This document shows positions 45,473-55,054 of a stretch of 64,000 nucleotides of DNA, piece by piece. The DNA comes from Planctomycetota bacterium (lineage in GTDB: Bacteria; Planctomycetota; Planctomycetia; Pirellulales; Pirellulaceae). Below the pieces are notes generated by a model, which saw only the letters and a list, made by a program, of their open reading frames with translations, was not told where the DNA came from and did not search any database. The DNA is taken from contig CAUJHS010000106.1 of assembly GCA_963204915.1 (NCBI GenBank), positions 1 to 64,000 of the forward strand, in the 5' to 3' direction. The position numbers and the translations under genes are program-made. Every line of letters starts with the position of its first letter. Positions within the stretch are counted from its first letter, which is position 1.

Positions 45473-45907
45473 ATGGATTCACGACCTGCGCAAACAACCA
45501 AGTTTTTCGTTTACGGCACGTTACGGCAAGGCGAGGAACGAGCCTGCTACTGGCCGCGAACGCCGTTGTCCATCGAAACGGCCACCACACGCGGAACGCT
45601 GCACGACCTAGGCCCCTACCCCGCCATGGTGGATGGTGAATGCCTCATTCGCGGCGAACTTTGGACGTTAGGCCCCGACGACGTCTCCCTCACATTGAGG
45701 GTGTTGGACGAGGTGGAAGGATTCAACCAAGGCGGGGTCGATTGGTACATTCGTCGAATGGTCGACTGTCGAACCGCGGATGGACGCCCTCACCTGGCCT
45801 ACGCGTACTTCTGGGGAGGTCAGCCCGACATTTCTCACATGCCCGTGATTCCGCCGGGGCCCGATGGCTCTTGCGATTGGAAAGCCTACAAGCAATTGCC
45901 GGAGTAG
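45473..45907 (+). CDS. Gamma-glutamylcyclotransferase-fold protein (AIG2/GGCT-like)
   Basis: The 144-residue protein has the opening F-V-Y-G-T-L-R-Q-G-E-E (substrate-binding Y-G-T-L/S motif) and a following small beta-barrel. An acidic D-E-V-E-G-F occurs at the catalytic-Glu position of the GGCT/AIG2 fold. It probably cleaves gamma-glutamyl amines or acts in glutathione or polyamine-type turnover; the substrate is not known. It is divergent from lpxA. Confidence 0.8.
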   Translation: MDSRPAQTTKFFVYGTLRQGEERACYWPRTPLSIETATTRGTLHDLGPYPAMVDGECLIRGELWTLGPDDVSLTLRVLDEVEGFNQGGVDWYIRRMVDCRTADGRPHLAYAYFWGGQPDISHMPVIPPGPDGSCDWKAYKQLPE

Positions 45908-46467
45908 TTTTGGGCAAAGACTTTGCGGCGAACTTCGCTTTGTCGGACGGCTTGATCCGGCGTCACGTTAGATAACTGGCGTCATAAAATGTGTCGCGCA
46001 AAGGATTTACGGAAAACGCCACCCCGATTCCCGCGGTTGCAGGCCGAGGTTTTTCCCGCGCAAGTTATCTGACCTGGCGAATTTGCGATGGCGATTCCGG
46101 CGACACCGCGCCTGTCGATGCGGTTGTAAGTGCTTGCTCGAATGCAGGTTGCATCACGGGAAAATCTCTTAGATTGTTGTTGGAAAAAATGAGTTCATCT
46201 TAAATACATTTCAAACTATTGACTTTGACATCTGTGTCGTTATAATGTAGTTGTGTTGGAGCATTGCCATTCTGTGCGCTCCCCCCGCGTGACGTTCTCC
46301 CACCCTGGCGGCTTTCTGCCGCATTTTGCGAATTGCGTCCATCGCATTGGCAATTCGCCGCATTTATAATGGTGACGCCTAAGTACTTAAGGGCCGCGCT
46401 GACGCCGCGCGTGGATTATTTGTGAATCATGTTGCGAGTCCCATCGTTTGAGAAAGAAGGTTCTGCG
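45908..46467. other. Long gene-free leader region before the ThuA gene
   Basis: This 560 bp stretch holds a strong promoter (46219-46246) and a perfect 9 bp hairpin (gcgaattgc 46328-46336 with gcaattcgc 46350-46358) in the leader. The leader is about 210 bp long, unusually long for a plain gene. I did not recognise a known riboswitch. Confidence 0.5.
46219..46246 (+). promoter_or_regulatory. Sigma70-like promoter
   Basis: TTGACT (46219-46224), a 16 bp spacer and a perfect TATAAT (46241-46246). It is the only clear promoter upstream of the ThuA gene and implies a 5' leader of about 210 bases. Confidence 0.7.
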
Positions 46468-47499
46468 GTGCATTTGCGTTATCTCCTCCTGGCGATGGTC
46501 GGAAGTGCAAGCCTCTTCGCAGTAGCGCCGTTGCCTGCGGGCGCCGATCAACCCTGGGTCGTCTACGAAGGCGCCGAAGGACCGGGCCGCGGTAAGCACA
46601 TTGTCCTGGTGAGCGGGGATGAGGAATATCGCTCGGAAGAAGCCCTGCCGCAGTTGGGCAAAATCCTCGCGACGCACCACGGTTTCAAATGCACCGTGTT
46701 GTTCGCGGTGAATCCCGCGTCGGGTGAAATCGACCCCAATACGAACAATAACATTCCCGGTCTGGAGGCCCTGGCGACCGCCGACCTGATGATCATCGCC
46801 ACGCGGTTTCGCAATTTGCCGCCCGTGCAGATGAAGCCCCTGGTCGAATATATCGAATCGGGCAAGCCGATCATCGGTTTGCGCACGGCCACCCATGCGT
46901 TCAACATTCCCGACGATCAACCGTACGCCAAGTATTCCTGGCAAAGCAAAGTTTGGGACGGCGGATTCGGTCGGCAGGTTCTAGGCGAAACGTGGATCAG
47001 CCATCACGGGCAGCACGGCAAGCAAAGCACTCGCGGCCTTGTCGCGCCCGGCGCGGCGGACCACCCGATATTGCGCGGCATCAAAGACGGCGACATCTGG
47101 GGGCCAACCGATGTTTACGGGGTTCGCCTTCCTTTGCCTGGCGACAGCAAACCGCTGGTGCTGGGGCAAGTGCTGCAAGGCATGCAGCCGGCTGATCCTC
47201 CGGTGGAAGGCGCCCAAAATAATCCGATGATGCCGATCGCCTGGGTCAAAACGTACACGACCGAAAGTGGCAAGACCGCCCGGGTATTCACCACGACCAT
47301 GGGCGCCGCAAACGATTTGCCAAGCGTCGGCGTGCGTCGCTTGTTGGTCAACGCGACTTATTGGGCCCTCGGCATGGAGAATCAGATTTCGCCCGAGTCC
47401 AAGGTCGATCTGGTGGGCGAGTTTAATCCCACGTCATTCTCGTTCAACGGGTTCAAAAAGGGCGTCAAGCCCCAAGATCACGCAGCCGCGTCCCAGTAA
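46468..47499 (+). CDS. Secreted ThuA-domain protein
   Basis: The 343-residue exported protein has a signal peptide and then a ThuA (trehalose utilisation, amidotransferase-like) domain. I-V-L-V-S-G-D-E-E-Y-R-S-E-E starts the domain; G-L-R-T-A-T-H-A-F and WISHHGQHG give the fold's histidines. Planctomycetes carry many such proteins near sugar genes; biochemical activity is mostly unknown. I prefer GTG 46468, preceded by AAGAAGG, to an ATG at 46429. A long leader with a promoter and hairpin precedes it. Confidence 0.8.
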   Translation: MHLRYLLLAMVGSASLFAVAPLPAGADQPWVVYEGAEGPGRGKHIVLVSGDEEYRSEEALPQLGKILATHHGFKCTVLFAVNPASGEIDPNTNNNIPGLEALATADLMIIATRFRNLPPVQMKPLVEYIESGKPIIGLRTATHAFNIPDDQPYAKYSWQSKVWDGGFGRQVLGETWISHHGQHGKQSTRGLVAPGAADHPILRGIKDGDIWGPTDVYGVRLPLPGDSKPLVLGQVLQGMQPADPPVEGAQNNPMMPIAWVKTYTTESGKTARVFTTTMGAANDLPSVGVRRLLVNATYWALGMENQISPESKVDLVGEFNPTSFSFNGFKKGVKPQDHAAASQ

Positions 47500-47769
47500 T
47501 GCGGCGTTGTTTGCACCATGTTTTTCCGCCCGTTGCGGAACCTCGCGGCTCGAAACAGGTTTTATCTAACGGCAAGCGGCCTAAAATCACGGGGTTGCTG
47601 CGCGCGTCGAACTTCCTATCTTTTGCCCGCGCTGCTTGACTCCAACCAAGTCGATATGCGAGGTTGATTTCTTCACCCTCGCCTTTTGTGCATGTTCCGG
47701 CCGCGGCCGAACATGAATTTGCGAGCAGCGCAAGGCTTCCGCGACGCATGGCTGGAGGAAGGATCGCCC

Positions 47770-50700
47770 ATGATTGAACGACGGTTAGCGGCCGAACTGG
47801 AAAAGGTGGCCCAGCGGTTCCGGCGATTGCGTTTGCTTGGCGCGCTGGCTGTGAACTGGATAGCGGCGATTGGCGTGGTGCTGCTCCTCGTGGCGATTCA
47901 TCGCCGAGTCGCCCCGCTTACCCTCGTTAGTGTTGCCGTTGTTGCGGGGGTGTTCGCGGTAGTCGCCGTTTTCATCGTGTGGTGTGCGGTTCGCTCGGTG
48001 CGTGATGTTGGCTGGCTCGCCAGAAAAATTGAGTCCCGCCATCCGGCGTTGCAGTCGCGACTTGTGACCGCGGTCGAACAAAAGCCCAATGCGTCGGGAC
48101 GCTTGGGGTATCTCCAGGAAACCGTCATCCGCGAAGCGATCGATCTCGGCCGGCGCGAAAACTGGGAAGATGTTGTTTCCGATGGCAAGCTTTTCGCGGC
48201 GCAAATCGCTCAGTTTTTCTCGCTCCTGGCGTTTGCCGTGGCGCTGCTGATGATGGTGGTGATCATCCAAACGCCCCCCGCAGGCGCTTCGTCGGATCCT
48301 TCCCAACCGCTGCTCACGGCCGTTGGCCGCTACCGCGTAGAAGTTAAGCCCGGCGATGCCGAGATCGAACGCGGTTCGAGCCTCGTCGTCGTGGCTCGTT
48401 TTCAAGGCGAGTTGCCGCCCGAGGCCGAGTTAGTCGTCACTGAGAACACGTCGAAGGAAACGACGCGTGTGGCCATGTCGCGCAGTTTGGACGATCCCTT
48501 ATTCGGCGGGCGTGTAGCGACCGTGTCGAACGACTTGACCTATCGCGTCGAATTTGACGGACAGCATACAGACTCGTTCCGCATCAGCGTGTTTGAGTAT
48601 CCCGCGCTGGTGCAGGCCGATGCGCGATTGAAGTTCCCCGAATATACGTCGATGGAGGAAAAACTCGTCGAAGACACCCGCCGCGTTTCGGCGGTCGAGG
48701 GGACGCAGCTCACCTGGGTGTGTCATCTGAACAAGCCCGTCAAGTCGGCGCGCTTGGAACATGCCGACGGCGAAAGCCTGCCGCTTTCGTCCGACACCGT
48801 TCAAGCGAACACCTATTCTGTCACGCTCACCTTGAGCGAAACGGCTCGCTATCGGCTGCATTTGGAGGACGAGCAAGGTCGGGTCAACAAAGATCCGCCC
48901 GAGTTAGTGGTGAATGTCGTTCCGAATCGTCCGCCGGAAATTGAAGTCGCCTGGCCTTCGCGCGATGCGCAGGTCTCGCCGCTGGAGGAGTTCGACGTCG
49001 AGGCGACCGCCTGGGACGACTTCGGAACCGTGCGGTCGGGCATCATTTTCAGCCATGCCGGCGGCGAGCCGCAAGAGATTGTTTTGGGCGAAGGGGGCGG
49101 ACCGAAAGAACGCCTTCCAATGGCGCACCAGATCGACCTGGAGCAACTTCAGGCCGAACCGGATCAATTGCTGTCGTACCATTTCTTCGCCGAGGACATT
49201 GGACCCGATGGCGCTCCGCGGCGTACTTTCTCGGACATGTACTTCGCCGAGGTGCGCCGCTTCGAGGAAATTTTTCGGCAGGGAGAACAGCCCCCCGGTG
49301 GGCAACAACAGCAGCAACAGCAACAACAAGCAGGTCAGAACGCACAACAGGCCCAGCAACTCGCCGAACTGCAAAAGCAAATCATCGCCGCCACGTGGAA
49401 CCTGATTCGTCGCGAGCGGCCGGACCGGTTGACCTCGCAATTTACGCCCGATGTACGGCTTTTGGTCGAGTCGCAAGGCGCCGCGTTGGAACAACTCGAA
49501 GAACTAGGCGCTGAAGTCGAGGACCCGCAGTCGCAAGCACATGTCCAGGAAGTGAAACAGCACATGGTGTCGGCGGTGCAAGACTTCATGCAAGCCGTTG
49601 ACGACCAGTCGCCCGAGCCCTTGCGGGCCGCGCTTCCCGATGAACAAGCAGCCTACCAGGGGTTGCTCAAGTTGCGCGCCCGGGAACACCAGGTGATGCG
49701 CTCCAATTCGCGCCAGCAGTCGCAAAGCGGCAGCGGCGGAAGTTCCAGCGCCATGCAGCAGCAATTGGATGAACTCGAGCTCAAGAACGACGAAAACCGC
49801 TACGAAACTCAGCGCGCCGCGCAAAACCAAGAACAAACCCAACAACAAGAAGTGCGGCAAGCACTAAATCGGCTACGCGAATTGGCGCGCCGCCAGGAAG
49901 ACCTGAATAAACAACTTCAGGAGCTGCAATCGGCCTTAGAGCAAGCGCAAACCGAGCAAGAGCAGGAGGAAATCCGCCGACGCTTGAAGCGGCTTCGTGA
50001 AGAAGAGCAACAAATGCTGCGCGACATGGACGAGCTGCGCGAGCGCATGGACCAGCCGCAAAACCAACAAGAAATGGCCGAAGCGCAACAGCGTTTGGCG
50101 GAAGCCCGTGAAAACGTGCGCCAAGCCTCGGAGGCGCTGGAGCAAGGCATGGTCTCGCAAGCGCTCGCAGAAGGAACTCGCGCCGAGCGACAGTTCGAAG
50201 AACTTCGCGACGAGTTCCGGCGCAAGGCCGCAGGGCAATTTGGCGAACAAATGCGCGAGATGCGCGAGGCGGCGCGAGAATTGGACGAATCGCAGCAGCA
50301 ACTGGCCGAGCAAATGCAACAACTCGAACAACCGAACCGGCCGCGAAACCTGCGCGACACCGGAGTCAAAGAGGAAGTCGCCCAACAATTCGAACAACAA
50401 AAAGACCGCCTGGCGAACTTGCTCGAACAAATGGAGCAAGTCGTTCAAGAGGCGGAACAACCCGAACCGTTGTTAGCCGATCAACTTTACGAAACCCTGC
50501 GCAGCACGCGCCAAGAAAAAGTGGAAAATGCGCTCGAGACCGCCCGGCAGTTGGCCGAGGCGGGCCTGGTGGATCAGGCGCAGGTCGTCGAGGAAGCCGC
50601 GCAAAGCGGAATAGAAAAACTTCGCCAAGGCGTCGAGCGCGCCGCAGAAAGCGTACTTGGCGACGAAACCGAAGCCCTGCGCCGCGCCCGTGAAACACTG

Positions 50701-51651
50701 GAGAATTTAACGGAACAACTGGAACGCGAGTCGCAGCAACGCGGTGGAACGCCCGGCGCCAACAATCAGGCGCCGGGGGAAAGGAGCGAGCCGTCGGAAC
50801 CCGGTGCGCAAGCCGCGGGCGAGCGTCAGCGCGAGTCGAACGAACAACCAACGAACTCAGAGAACGAAAACCAGTCGTCGGAGAGCGAAGGACAACCCTC
50901 AAAGAACGAAGGGCAACAAGCGGGCGAAGGTCAACGTTCAGAAAACGCGCCGCAGTCGCCACGAGGTCGAGGACAGCAATCTGAGCAATCGCCGCAGGAA
51001 GGTGAATCGCCCCAAGCGGGCGAGTCGCAGCAGGAATCGGAACAGGGACGCGCATCGCAGCAAAGTGGGCGTGGTCCATCGCAAGAAAACGCCGAAGCTG
51101 AATCGCCATCGAGCCAGAGCCCCTCAGGCAGCCAGGGAACGCAACCACCGGAAGGCGCCTCATCTTCGCCTCGTACAGGACGTTCGCTTCGTGGCTCTCC
51201 GCAGCAAAGCGAACAACCGCAACGGGGTTCGCGCGGCGGTCGTCCCGGTGAATCGCAAGAGGAAAGTTTCGGCGGTTCGGAACGGCAGTTCGATCAGCAG
51301 GGCGCCCCGATGAACCCGCTCACCGGCGAAGATTTTCGTCCTTGGTCCGATCAACTGCGCGATGTGGAAGAGATGTTAGAGGATCCCGCGCTGCGCGCCG
51401 AAGCCGCCCGCATTCGCGATCGGGCCCGAGCCATGCGGGCTGAGTTCAAACGTCATTCGCAAGAGCCCAACTGGGACACGGTGCAATTGGAAGTGATCGA
51501 ACCGATGAATGACTTGCGGGACCGGATCGTCGAGGAACTGGTGCGGCGGCAAGCCAAGGACACGCTCACGCCGATTGATCGCGACCCCACGCCGCCCCAA
51601 TTCGCCGAGCCGCTACGGCGATATTATGAAGAGCTGGGCCGAGGACAATAG
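47770..51651 (+). CDS. Very large DUF4175-like membrane protein with Gln-rich coiled coil
   Basis: The 1293-residue protein has an N-terminal pair of membrane segments (about 20-70), a third near 150-175 and an extracytoplasmic beta-rich part (about 190-500). A poly-Gln tract (about 513-521) follows. A helical, almost entirely Gln/Glu/Arg/Leu coiled coil (about 520-980) is followed by a low-complexity Ser/Gln/Glu/Gly tail (about 980-1200) and a short helical end (FRPWSDQLRDVEEML onward). This order matches planctomycete DUF4175-type proteins that sit beside BatA-like genes. ATG 47770 is preceded by GGAGGAAGGATC. It is 69 bp upstream of the BatA-like gene and probably forms an envelope complex with it. 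Confidence 0.7.
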   Translation: MIERRLAAELEKVAQRFRRLRLLGALAVNWIAAIGVVLLLVAIHRRVAPLTLVSVAVVAGVFAVVAVFIVWCAVRSVRDVGWLARKIESRHPALQSRLVTAVEQKPNASGRLGYLQETVIREAIDLGRRENWEDVVSDGKLFAAQIAQFFSLLAFAVALLMMVVIIQTPPAGASSDPSQPLLTAVGRYRVEVKPGDAEIERGSSLVVVARFQGELPPEAELVVTENTSKETTRVAMSRSLDDPLFGGRVATVSNDLTYRVEFDGQHTDSFRISVFEYPALVQADARLKFPEYTSMEEKLVEDTRRVSAVEGTQLTWVCHLNKPVKSARLEHADGESLPLSSDTVQANTYSVTLTLSETARYRLHLEDEQGRVNKDPPELVVNVVPNRPPEIEVAWPSRDAQVSPLEEFDVEATAWDDFGTVRSGIIFSHAGGEPQEIVLGEGGGPKERLPMAHQIDLEQLQAEPDQLLSYHFFAEDIGPDGAPRRTFSDMYFAEVRRFEEIFRQGEQPPGGQQQQQQQQQAGQNAQQAQQLAELQKQIIAATWNLIRRERPDRLTSQFTPDVRLLVESQGAALEQLEELGAEVEDPQSQAHVQEVKQHMVSAVQDFMQAVDDQSPEPLRAALPDEQAAYQGLLKLRAREHQVMRSNSRQQSQSGSGGSSSAMQQQLDELELKNDENRYETQRAAQNQEQTQQQEVRQALNRLRELARRQEDLNKQLQELQSALEQAQTEQEQEEIRRRLKRLREEEQQMLRDMDELRERMDQPQNQQEMAEAQQRLAEARENVRQASEALEQGMVSQALAEGTRAERQFEELRDEFRRKAAGQFGEQMREMREAARELDESQQQLAEQMQQLEQPNRPRNLRDTGVKEEVAQQFEQQKDRLANLLEQMEQVVQEAEQPEPLLADQLYETLRSTRQEKVENALETARQLAEAGLVDQAQVVEEAAQSGIEKLRQGVERAAESVLGDETEALRRARETLENLTEQLERESQQRGGTPGANNQAPGERSEPSEPGAQAAGERQRESNEQPTNSENENQSSESEGQPSKNEGQQAGEGQRSENAPQSPRGRGQQSEQSPQEGESPQAGESQQESEQGRASQQSGRGPSQENAEAESPSSQSPSGSQGTQPPEGASSSPRTGRSLRGSPQQSEQPQRGSRGGRPGESQEESFGGSERQFDQQGAPMNPLTGEDFRPWSDQLRDVEEMLEDPALRAEAARIRDRARAMRAEFKRHSQEPNWDTVQLEVIEPMNDLRDRIVEELVRRQAKDTLTPIDRDPTPPQFAEPLRRYYEELGRGQ

Positions 51652-51720
51652 CCGTCGCCTCGCCATCGCCGGCAGAACGCGATCGCTGATATTCCCGAAA
51701 GAGTTAGATCGAGAGGAGCC

Positions 51721-54075
51721 ATGTCGAATCTCGTATGGGGCGCGCCCGAGTGGGCCGTTCCCGCGGCGACGATCGCCCTCGTCGCGCTGGTCGTGCTGGC
51801 GTGGTCGTACGTCCGCACTGCCGGTAGCCCCGGTTTGCGTATAACCGCCGCATTGCTCAAAACGTTAGGAATTCTGACGTTGGCAATTTGTCTGGTCGAG
51901 CCGTTATTCAGCGGCAGTCGTCCTCGGCCGGGGGCAAACTTGTTTGTGATCTTGGCTGACAATAGTCAAAGTCTGGCCATGCGCGATCCGGGCGAACGCC
52001 GCCCTCGCGGTGAACTTGCCAAACAACAGTTGACCGAAGAAACTTCATGGCGAGCGCGATTGGAGCAGGATTTCGACGTGCGCCGCTACATCTTCGACTC
52101 TCGGCTGCGCGGCGTGGGAGATTTTCGTTCGCTCGATCTGAAGGGCGACGCCTCGGCCCTGGCGATGTCGCTGCAAGAGATGACGCGGCGGTTTCGCGGC
52201 CGCGCGCTCGCAGGAGTGCTAGTCTTTACGGACGGCAATGCAACCGATCTGGCGATCTTGTCGGATGAAAAATTTCCCTGGAGCGAACTTCCTCCGGTGT
52301 ATCCGGTGATCTTGGGCCAAGACGAAACGAGCCGCGATCTTTCCATTGGCGCGCTGCGCGTGAGCCAAACCAATTTCGAAGCGGCGCCCGTGACGATCGA
52401 GGCGCCGATCGAGTCGACCGGTTATTCAGGTCAAGCGCTGGTCGCGCAATTGCTGGACGCCTCGGGCAAAGTGATCGAACGGCAGAACTTGGAAGTGAGC
52501 GACGACGCGGCCCCGCGACTGCGATTTCAAGTCCGGCCGGAGCGCGGCGGCGTGCATTTCTACCAGGTGCGGGTTGCGGCGAAGTCGGAAGTCGCTCAGT
52601 TCGATCGGCCGGAACAGTCGCGTGAAGCAACACTTGCCAACAACACGCGGTTCGTGGTGGTCGATCGCGGGCAAGGGCCCTATCGCGTGTTGTATGTTTC
52701 CGGTCGTCCGAATTGGGAGTTCAAGTTCCTTCGTCGCGCGCTGGAGGAGGACGACGAAGTCGATTTGGTGGGTTTGATGCGAATCGCACGCCGCGAACCC
52801 AAGTTCGCCTTTCGCGATAATCGTGACGAAGGCGCGAATCCGCTCTTTCGCGGATTTGATAACGTCGATACCGAAGCGACGGAACAATACGATGAGGCGG
52901 TTCTCTTGCGTCTGGGAACCGAAGACGCCGCCGAGTTGCGCAGTGGTTTTCCTCAGGCTGCCGATCAGCTGTTCGTCTATCATGCCGTGGTGCTGGACGA
53001 CGTGGAAGCGGAGTTTTTCAAGCCCGATCAAATGCGCCTGCTCCAAGAGTTTGTGCGACGGCGCGGCGGCGGCTTGCTGATGTTGGGCGGGCAAGAGTCG
53101 TTCGTGAAAGGTCAATACGATCGCACGCCCATCGGCGAGATGTTGCCCGTGTATTTGGATCGGATACCGCAGGCGCAGTTTTCCGAGGCCTTTCGGCTCT
53201 CGCTCACGCGGGAAGGTTGGTTGTCGCCTTGGGTGCGCGTGCGGGCGAATGAAGTTGATGAGCGCAAGCGCCTTTCCGCCATGCCGCCGTTTCAAACCGT
53301 GAACGCCGTGCGTGGCATTAAACCCGGCGCCACGGTGTTGGCCTCCGTGCAAAATGCCGGCGGAGAGGAACTTCCTGCACTTGTGGCGCAACCGTTTGGG
53401 GCCGGGAAGTCGGCGGCGCTCACCATCGGCGATTTGTGGAAATGGGGGCTGCATCGCGAGGAGAACGGCGAGTCGGACTTGGAAATGGCCTGGCGACAGA
53501 TGATCCGGTGGTTAGTCTCTGAAACGCCGCAGCGCATTGAAGTCGATATTCAAATGCGCCGCGATCTGCCCGGTTCGCCGGCAGCCATGACCATTCACGT
53601 GCGGGATGAAGAATTCAAGCCCGAAGATGACGCCACGGTAACCGTGCGCGTCACCAAGCCTGACGGCGAAGTGGTCGAGTTGACCGCCGAGCCGAGCAAC
53701 CATCAGGCCGGCGCGTTCGAGACGTCGTTCGTCGCCCGGCAAACTGGCCCCTATCGCGCGGCCGTTTCGGTGCGGGGGCCAGATGGTTCTGATCTCGGTT
53801 CGACTGAGGCGGGCTGGACTGCCGAACCGGCCGCGGAGGAATTCCGCCGCTTGAAGCCCGACCGCGACTTATTGCAGAACCTGGCTGAGAAAACCGGCGG
53901 CGAGGTGCTGACGTTGTCGGAATTGTCGTCGTTTGTGTCCAGCTTTCCGAATCGGCGCGTGCCCATTGCCGAACCTTGGGTTTATCCCCTATGGCATCAA
54001 AGTTGGGTCTTTCTTTTCGCCGCCGCTTGCCTCATTGGCGAGTGGGGCCTGCGACGCTGGAAAGGAATGGCGTAA
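51721..54075 (+). CDS. BatA-like membrane protein with vWA and glutamine-amidotransferase-like domains
   Basis: The 784-residue protein starts with two membrane segments (about 12-30 and 42-62). A vWA-type region has D-N-S-Q-S (80-84), which fits the metal motif D-x-S-x-S. A large middle domain contains RVLYVSGRPNWEFKFLRRAL and an amidotransferase-like G-G-G-L-L-M-L-G-G-Q-E-S-F. A beta domain and a last membrane helix (about 760-776) end it. Such proteins accompany MoxR ATPases and DUF58 proteins in Bat (aerotolerance) clusters, but no moxR or DUF58 gene is in this window. It should anchor a periplasmic complex with the DUF4175-like protein. Confidence 0.72.
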   Translation: MSNLVWGAPEWAVPAATIALVALVVLAWSYVRTAGSPGLRITAALLKTLGILTLAICLVEPLFSGSRPRPGANLFVILADNSQSLAMRDPGERRPRGELAKQQLTEETSWRARLEQDFDVRRYIFDSRLRGVGDFRSLDLKGDASALAMSLQEMTRRFRGRALAGVLVFTDGNATDLAILSDEKFPWSELPPVYPVILGQDETSRDLSIGALRVSQTNFEAAPVTIEAPIESTGYSGQALVAQLLDASGKVIERQNLEVSDDAAPRLRFQVRPERGGVHFYQVRVAAKSEVAQFDRPEQSREATLANNTRFVVVDRGQGPYRVLYVSGRPNWEFKFLRRALEEDDEVDLVGLMRIARREPKFAFRDNRDEGANPLFRGFDNVDTEATEQYDEAVLLRLGTEDAAELRSGFPQAADQLFVYHAVVLDDVEAEFFKPDQMRLLQEFVRRRGGGLLMLGGQESFVKGQYDRTPIGEMLPVYLDRIPQAQFSEAFRLSLTREGWLSPWVRVRANEVDERKRLSAMPPFQTVNAVRGIKPGATVLASVQNAGGEELPALVAQPFGAGKSAALTIGDLWKWGLHREENGESDLEMAWRQMIRWLVSETPQRIEVDIQMRRDLPGSPAAMTIHVRDEEFKPEDDATVTVRVTKPDGEVVELTAEPSNHQAGAFETSFVARQTGPYRAAVSVRGPDGSDLGSTEAGWTAEPAAEEFRRLKPDRDLLQNLAEKTGGEVLTLSELSSFVSSFPNRRVPIAEPWVYPLWHQSWVFLFAAACLIGEWGLRRWKGMA

Positions 54076-54120
54076 CCCGCGAAGGTCATGTCGAACGGAC
54101 CAACGGGGTCTTACGCTCGA

Positions 54121-54247
54121 TAGAGCGCGTTTCATTGAGGTGTACGGACCTCTTCCGTGTGGTCCACTCGCTCCGCGAGTGGTTTCCGGCACTCGCGGAG
54201 CGATGGCGCCACATTGGGGGCGTCACACTTGCGTGAAACGCGCTTTA
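54121..54247. repeat. 127 bp palindromic element, copy 2
   Basis: Terminal inverted repeats tagagcgcgtttca (54121-54134) and tgaaacgcgcttta (54234-54247) match at 13 of 14 positions. Inside, a large hairpin is formed by ccactcgctccgcgagtgg and cactcgcggagcgatgg. It is the second copy of the element at 37187-37314, again between convergent genes. The last three bases (54245-54247) are the TAA stop codon of the GH16 gene on the minus strand. Confidence 0.85.
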
Positions 54248-55054
54248 GTCTTCCGACGCCGCCGGAGTTGCCTTGGCAGTCTCAACCAGGTCGTACACGC
54301 GCACGTAGTCGACGAGGAATTGATCGGGCAGTTTCGCCAGCGTTATGTCGCCGCCCCACGAGCCGATCTCGTCGCTCAAGATCATGTATTGGGGAGATTG
54401 GCACACGCCGCCGGCTTTGCTGCGCCAAGTTTCCTGGCCGTCCACGTAGTAAATGTACTCGTCGGCCTTCCACCATAAGGCGAACGTGTGAAACCCCTGC
54501 ATGACGCCCGGCACGTTCACTTCGACGCCTTCCGTCTTGTGGGCTTTGCCGTACCCATCCCAGTGAAGGGTGTGTTGGACGCGGTCATCGAGCCATGGCT
54601 TCTCCATGATGTCGATCTCCGTGCCGTCGCGGCCTTCATCGCCGATGCGCGTGACTTGGCGACCCATGACCCAAAACGCCGACCAATGCCCGGGCTGTTG
54701 TTGAAGCTGAATGCGTGCGACGTAATACCCTTGGGCGTGTTCGAACTTGCCCTCGGTGGTAATACAACCGTCGAGGAGCCTGTCGCCGTCTTGGAACGTG
54801 CTAATGGCTAACCGGCCTTGCCCGTCCAGGGCAACCGCCCGGGGACTCCACCAACCGTCGCGACGTACGCCTTCGGGCGGAACGGTCCATTTGGAGGTGT
54901 CTAGCGAGTTCCCGTCGAACTCGTCATGCCACACCATCTTCCACGATGCTCCGCCGGGCGGCGCCGGAAGTACGTCCTGGGGGCGGCTCTCCTGACTCAA
55001 CACCGTCAAGGGAAAAGCAACAAGCGAAAGAAACAACATGGGTAATCGCAACAT
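54245..55054 (-). CDS. Secreted GH16 family glycoside hydrolase
   Basis: The 269-residue exported enzyme has a signal peptide (about 1-21) and the GH16 catalytic motif G-T-E-I-D-I-M-E (Glu146 nucleophile, Asp148, Glu151 acid/base). Around it are W-S-A-F-W-V-M-G before and H-T-F-A-L-W-W-K-A-D-E-Y after. GH16 enzymes split beta-1,3(4)-glucans, agar or carrageenan; the exact polymer cannot be read here. Use of algal polysaccharide is typical for planctomycetes. It is monocistronic, with the palindromic element at its 3' end. Confidence 0.87.
   Translation of the reverse strand: MLRLPMLFLSLVAFPLTVLSQESRPQDVLPAPPGGASWKMVWHDEFDGNSLDTSKWTVPPEGVRRDGWWSPRAVALDGQGRLAISTFQDGDRLLDGCITTEGKFEHAQGYYVARIQLQQQPGHWSAFWVMGRQVTRIGDEGRDGTEIDIMEKPWLDDRVQHTLHWDGYGKAHKTEGVEVNVPGVMQGFHTFALWWKADEYIYYVDGQETWRSKAGGVCQSPQYMILSDEIGSWGGDITLAKLPDQFLVDYVRVYDLVETAKATPAASED

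Noticed and set aside
45991-46203. 70-codon open frame upstream of the ThuA gene
   Set aside because: It has low-quality composition and no domain; it lies in the gene-free leader region.
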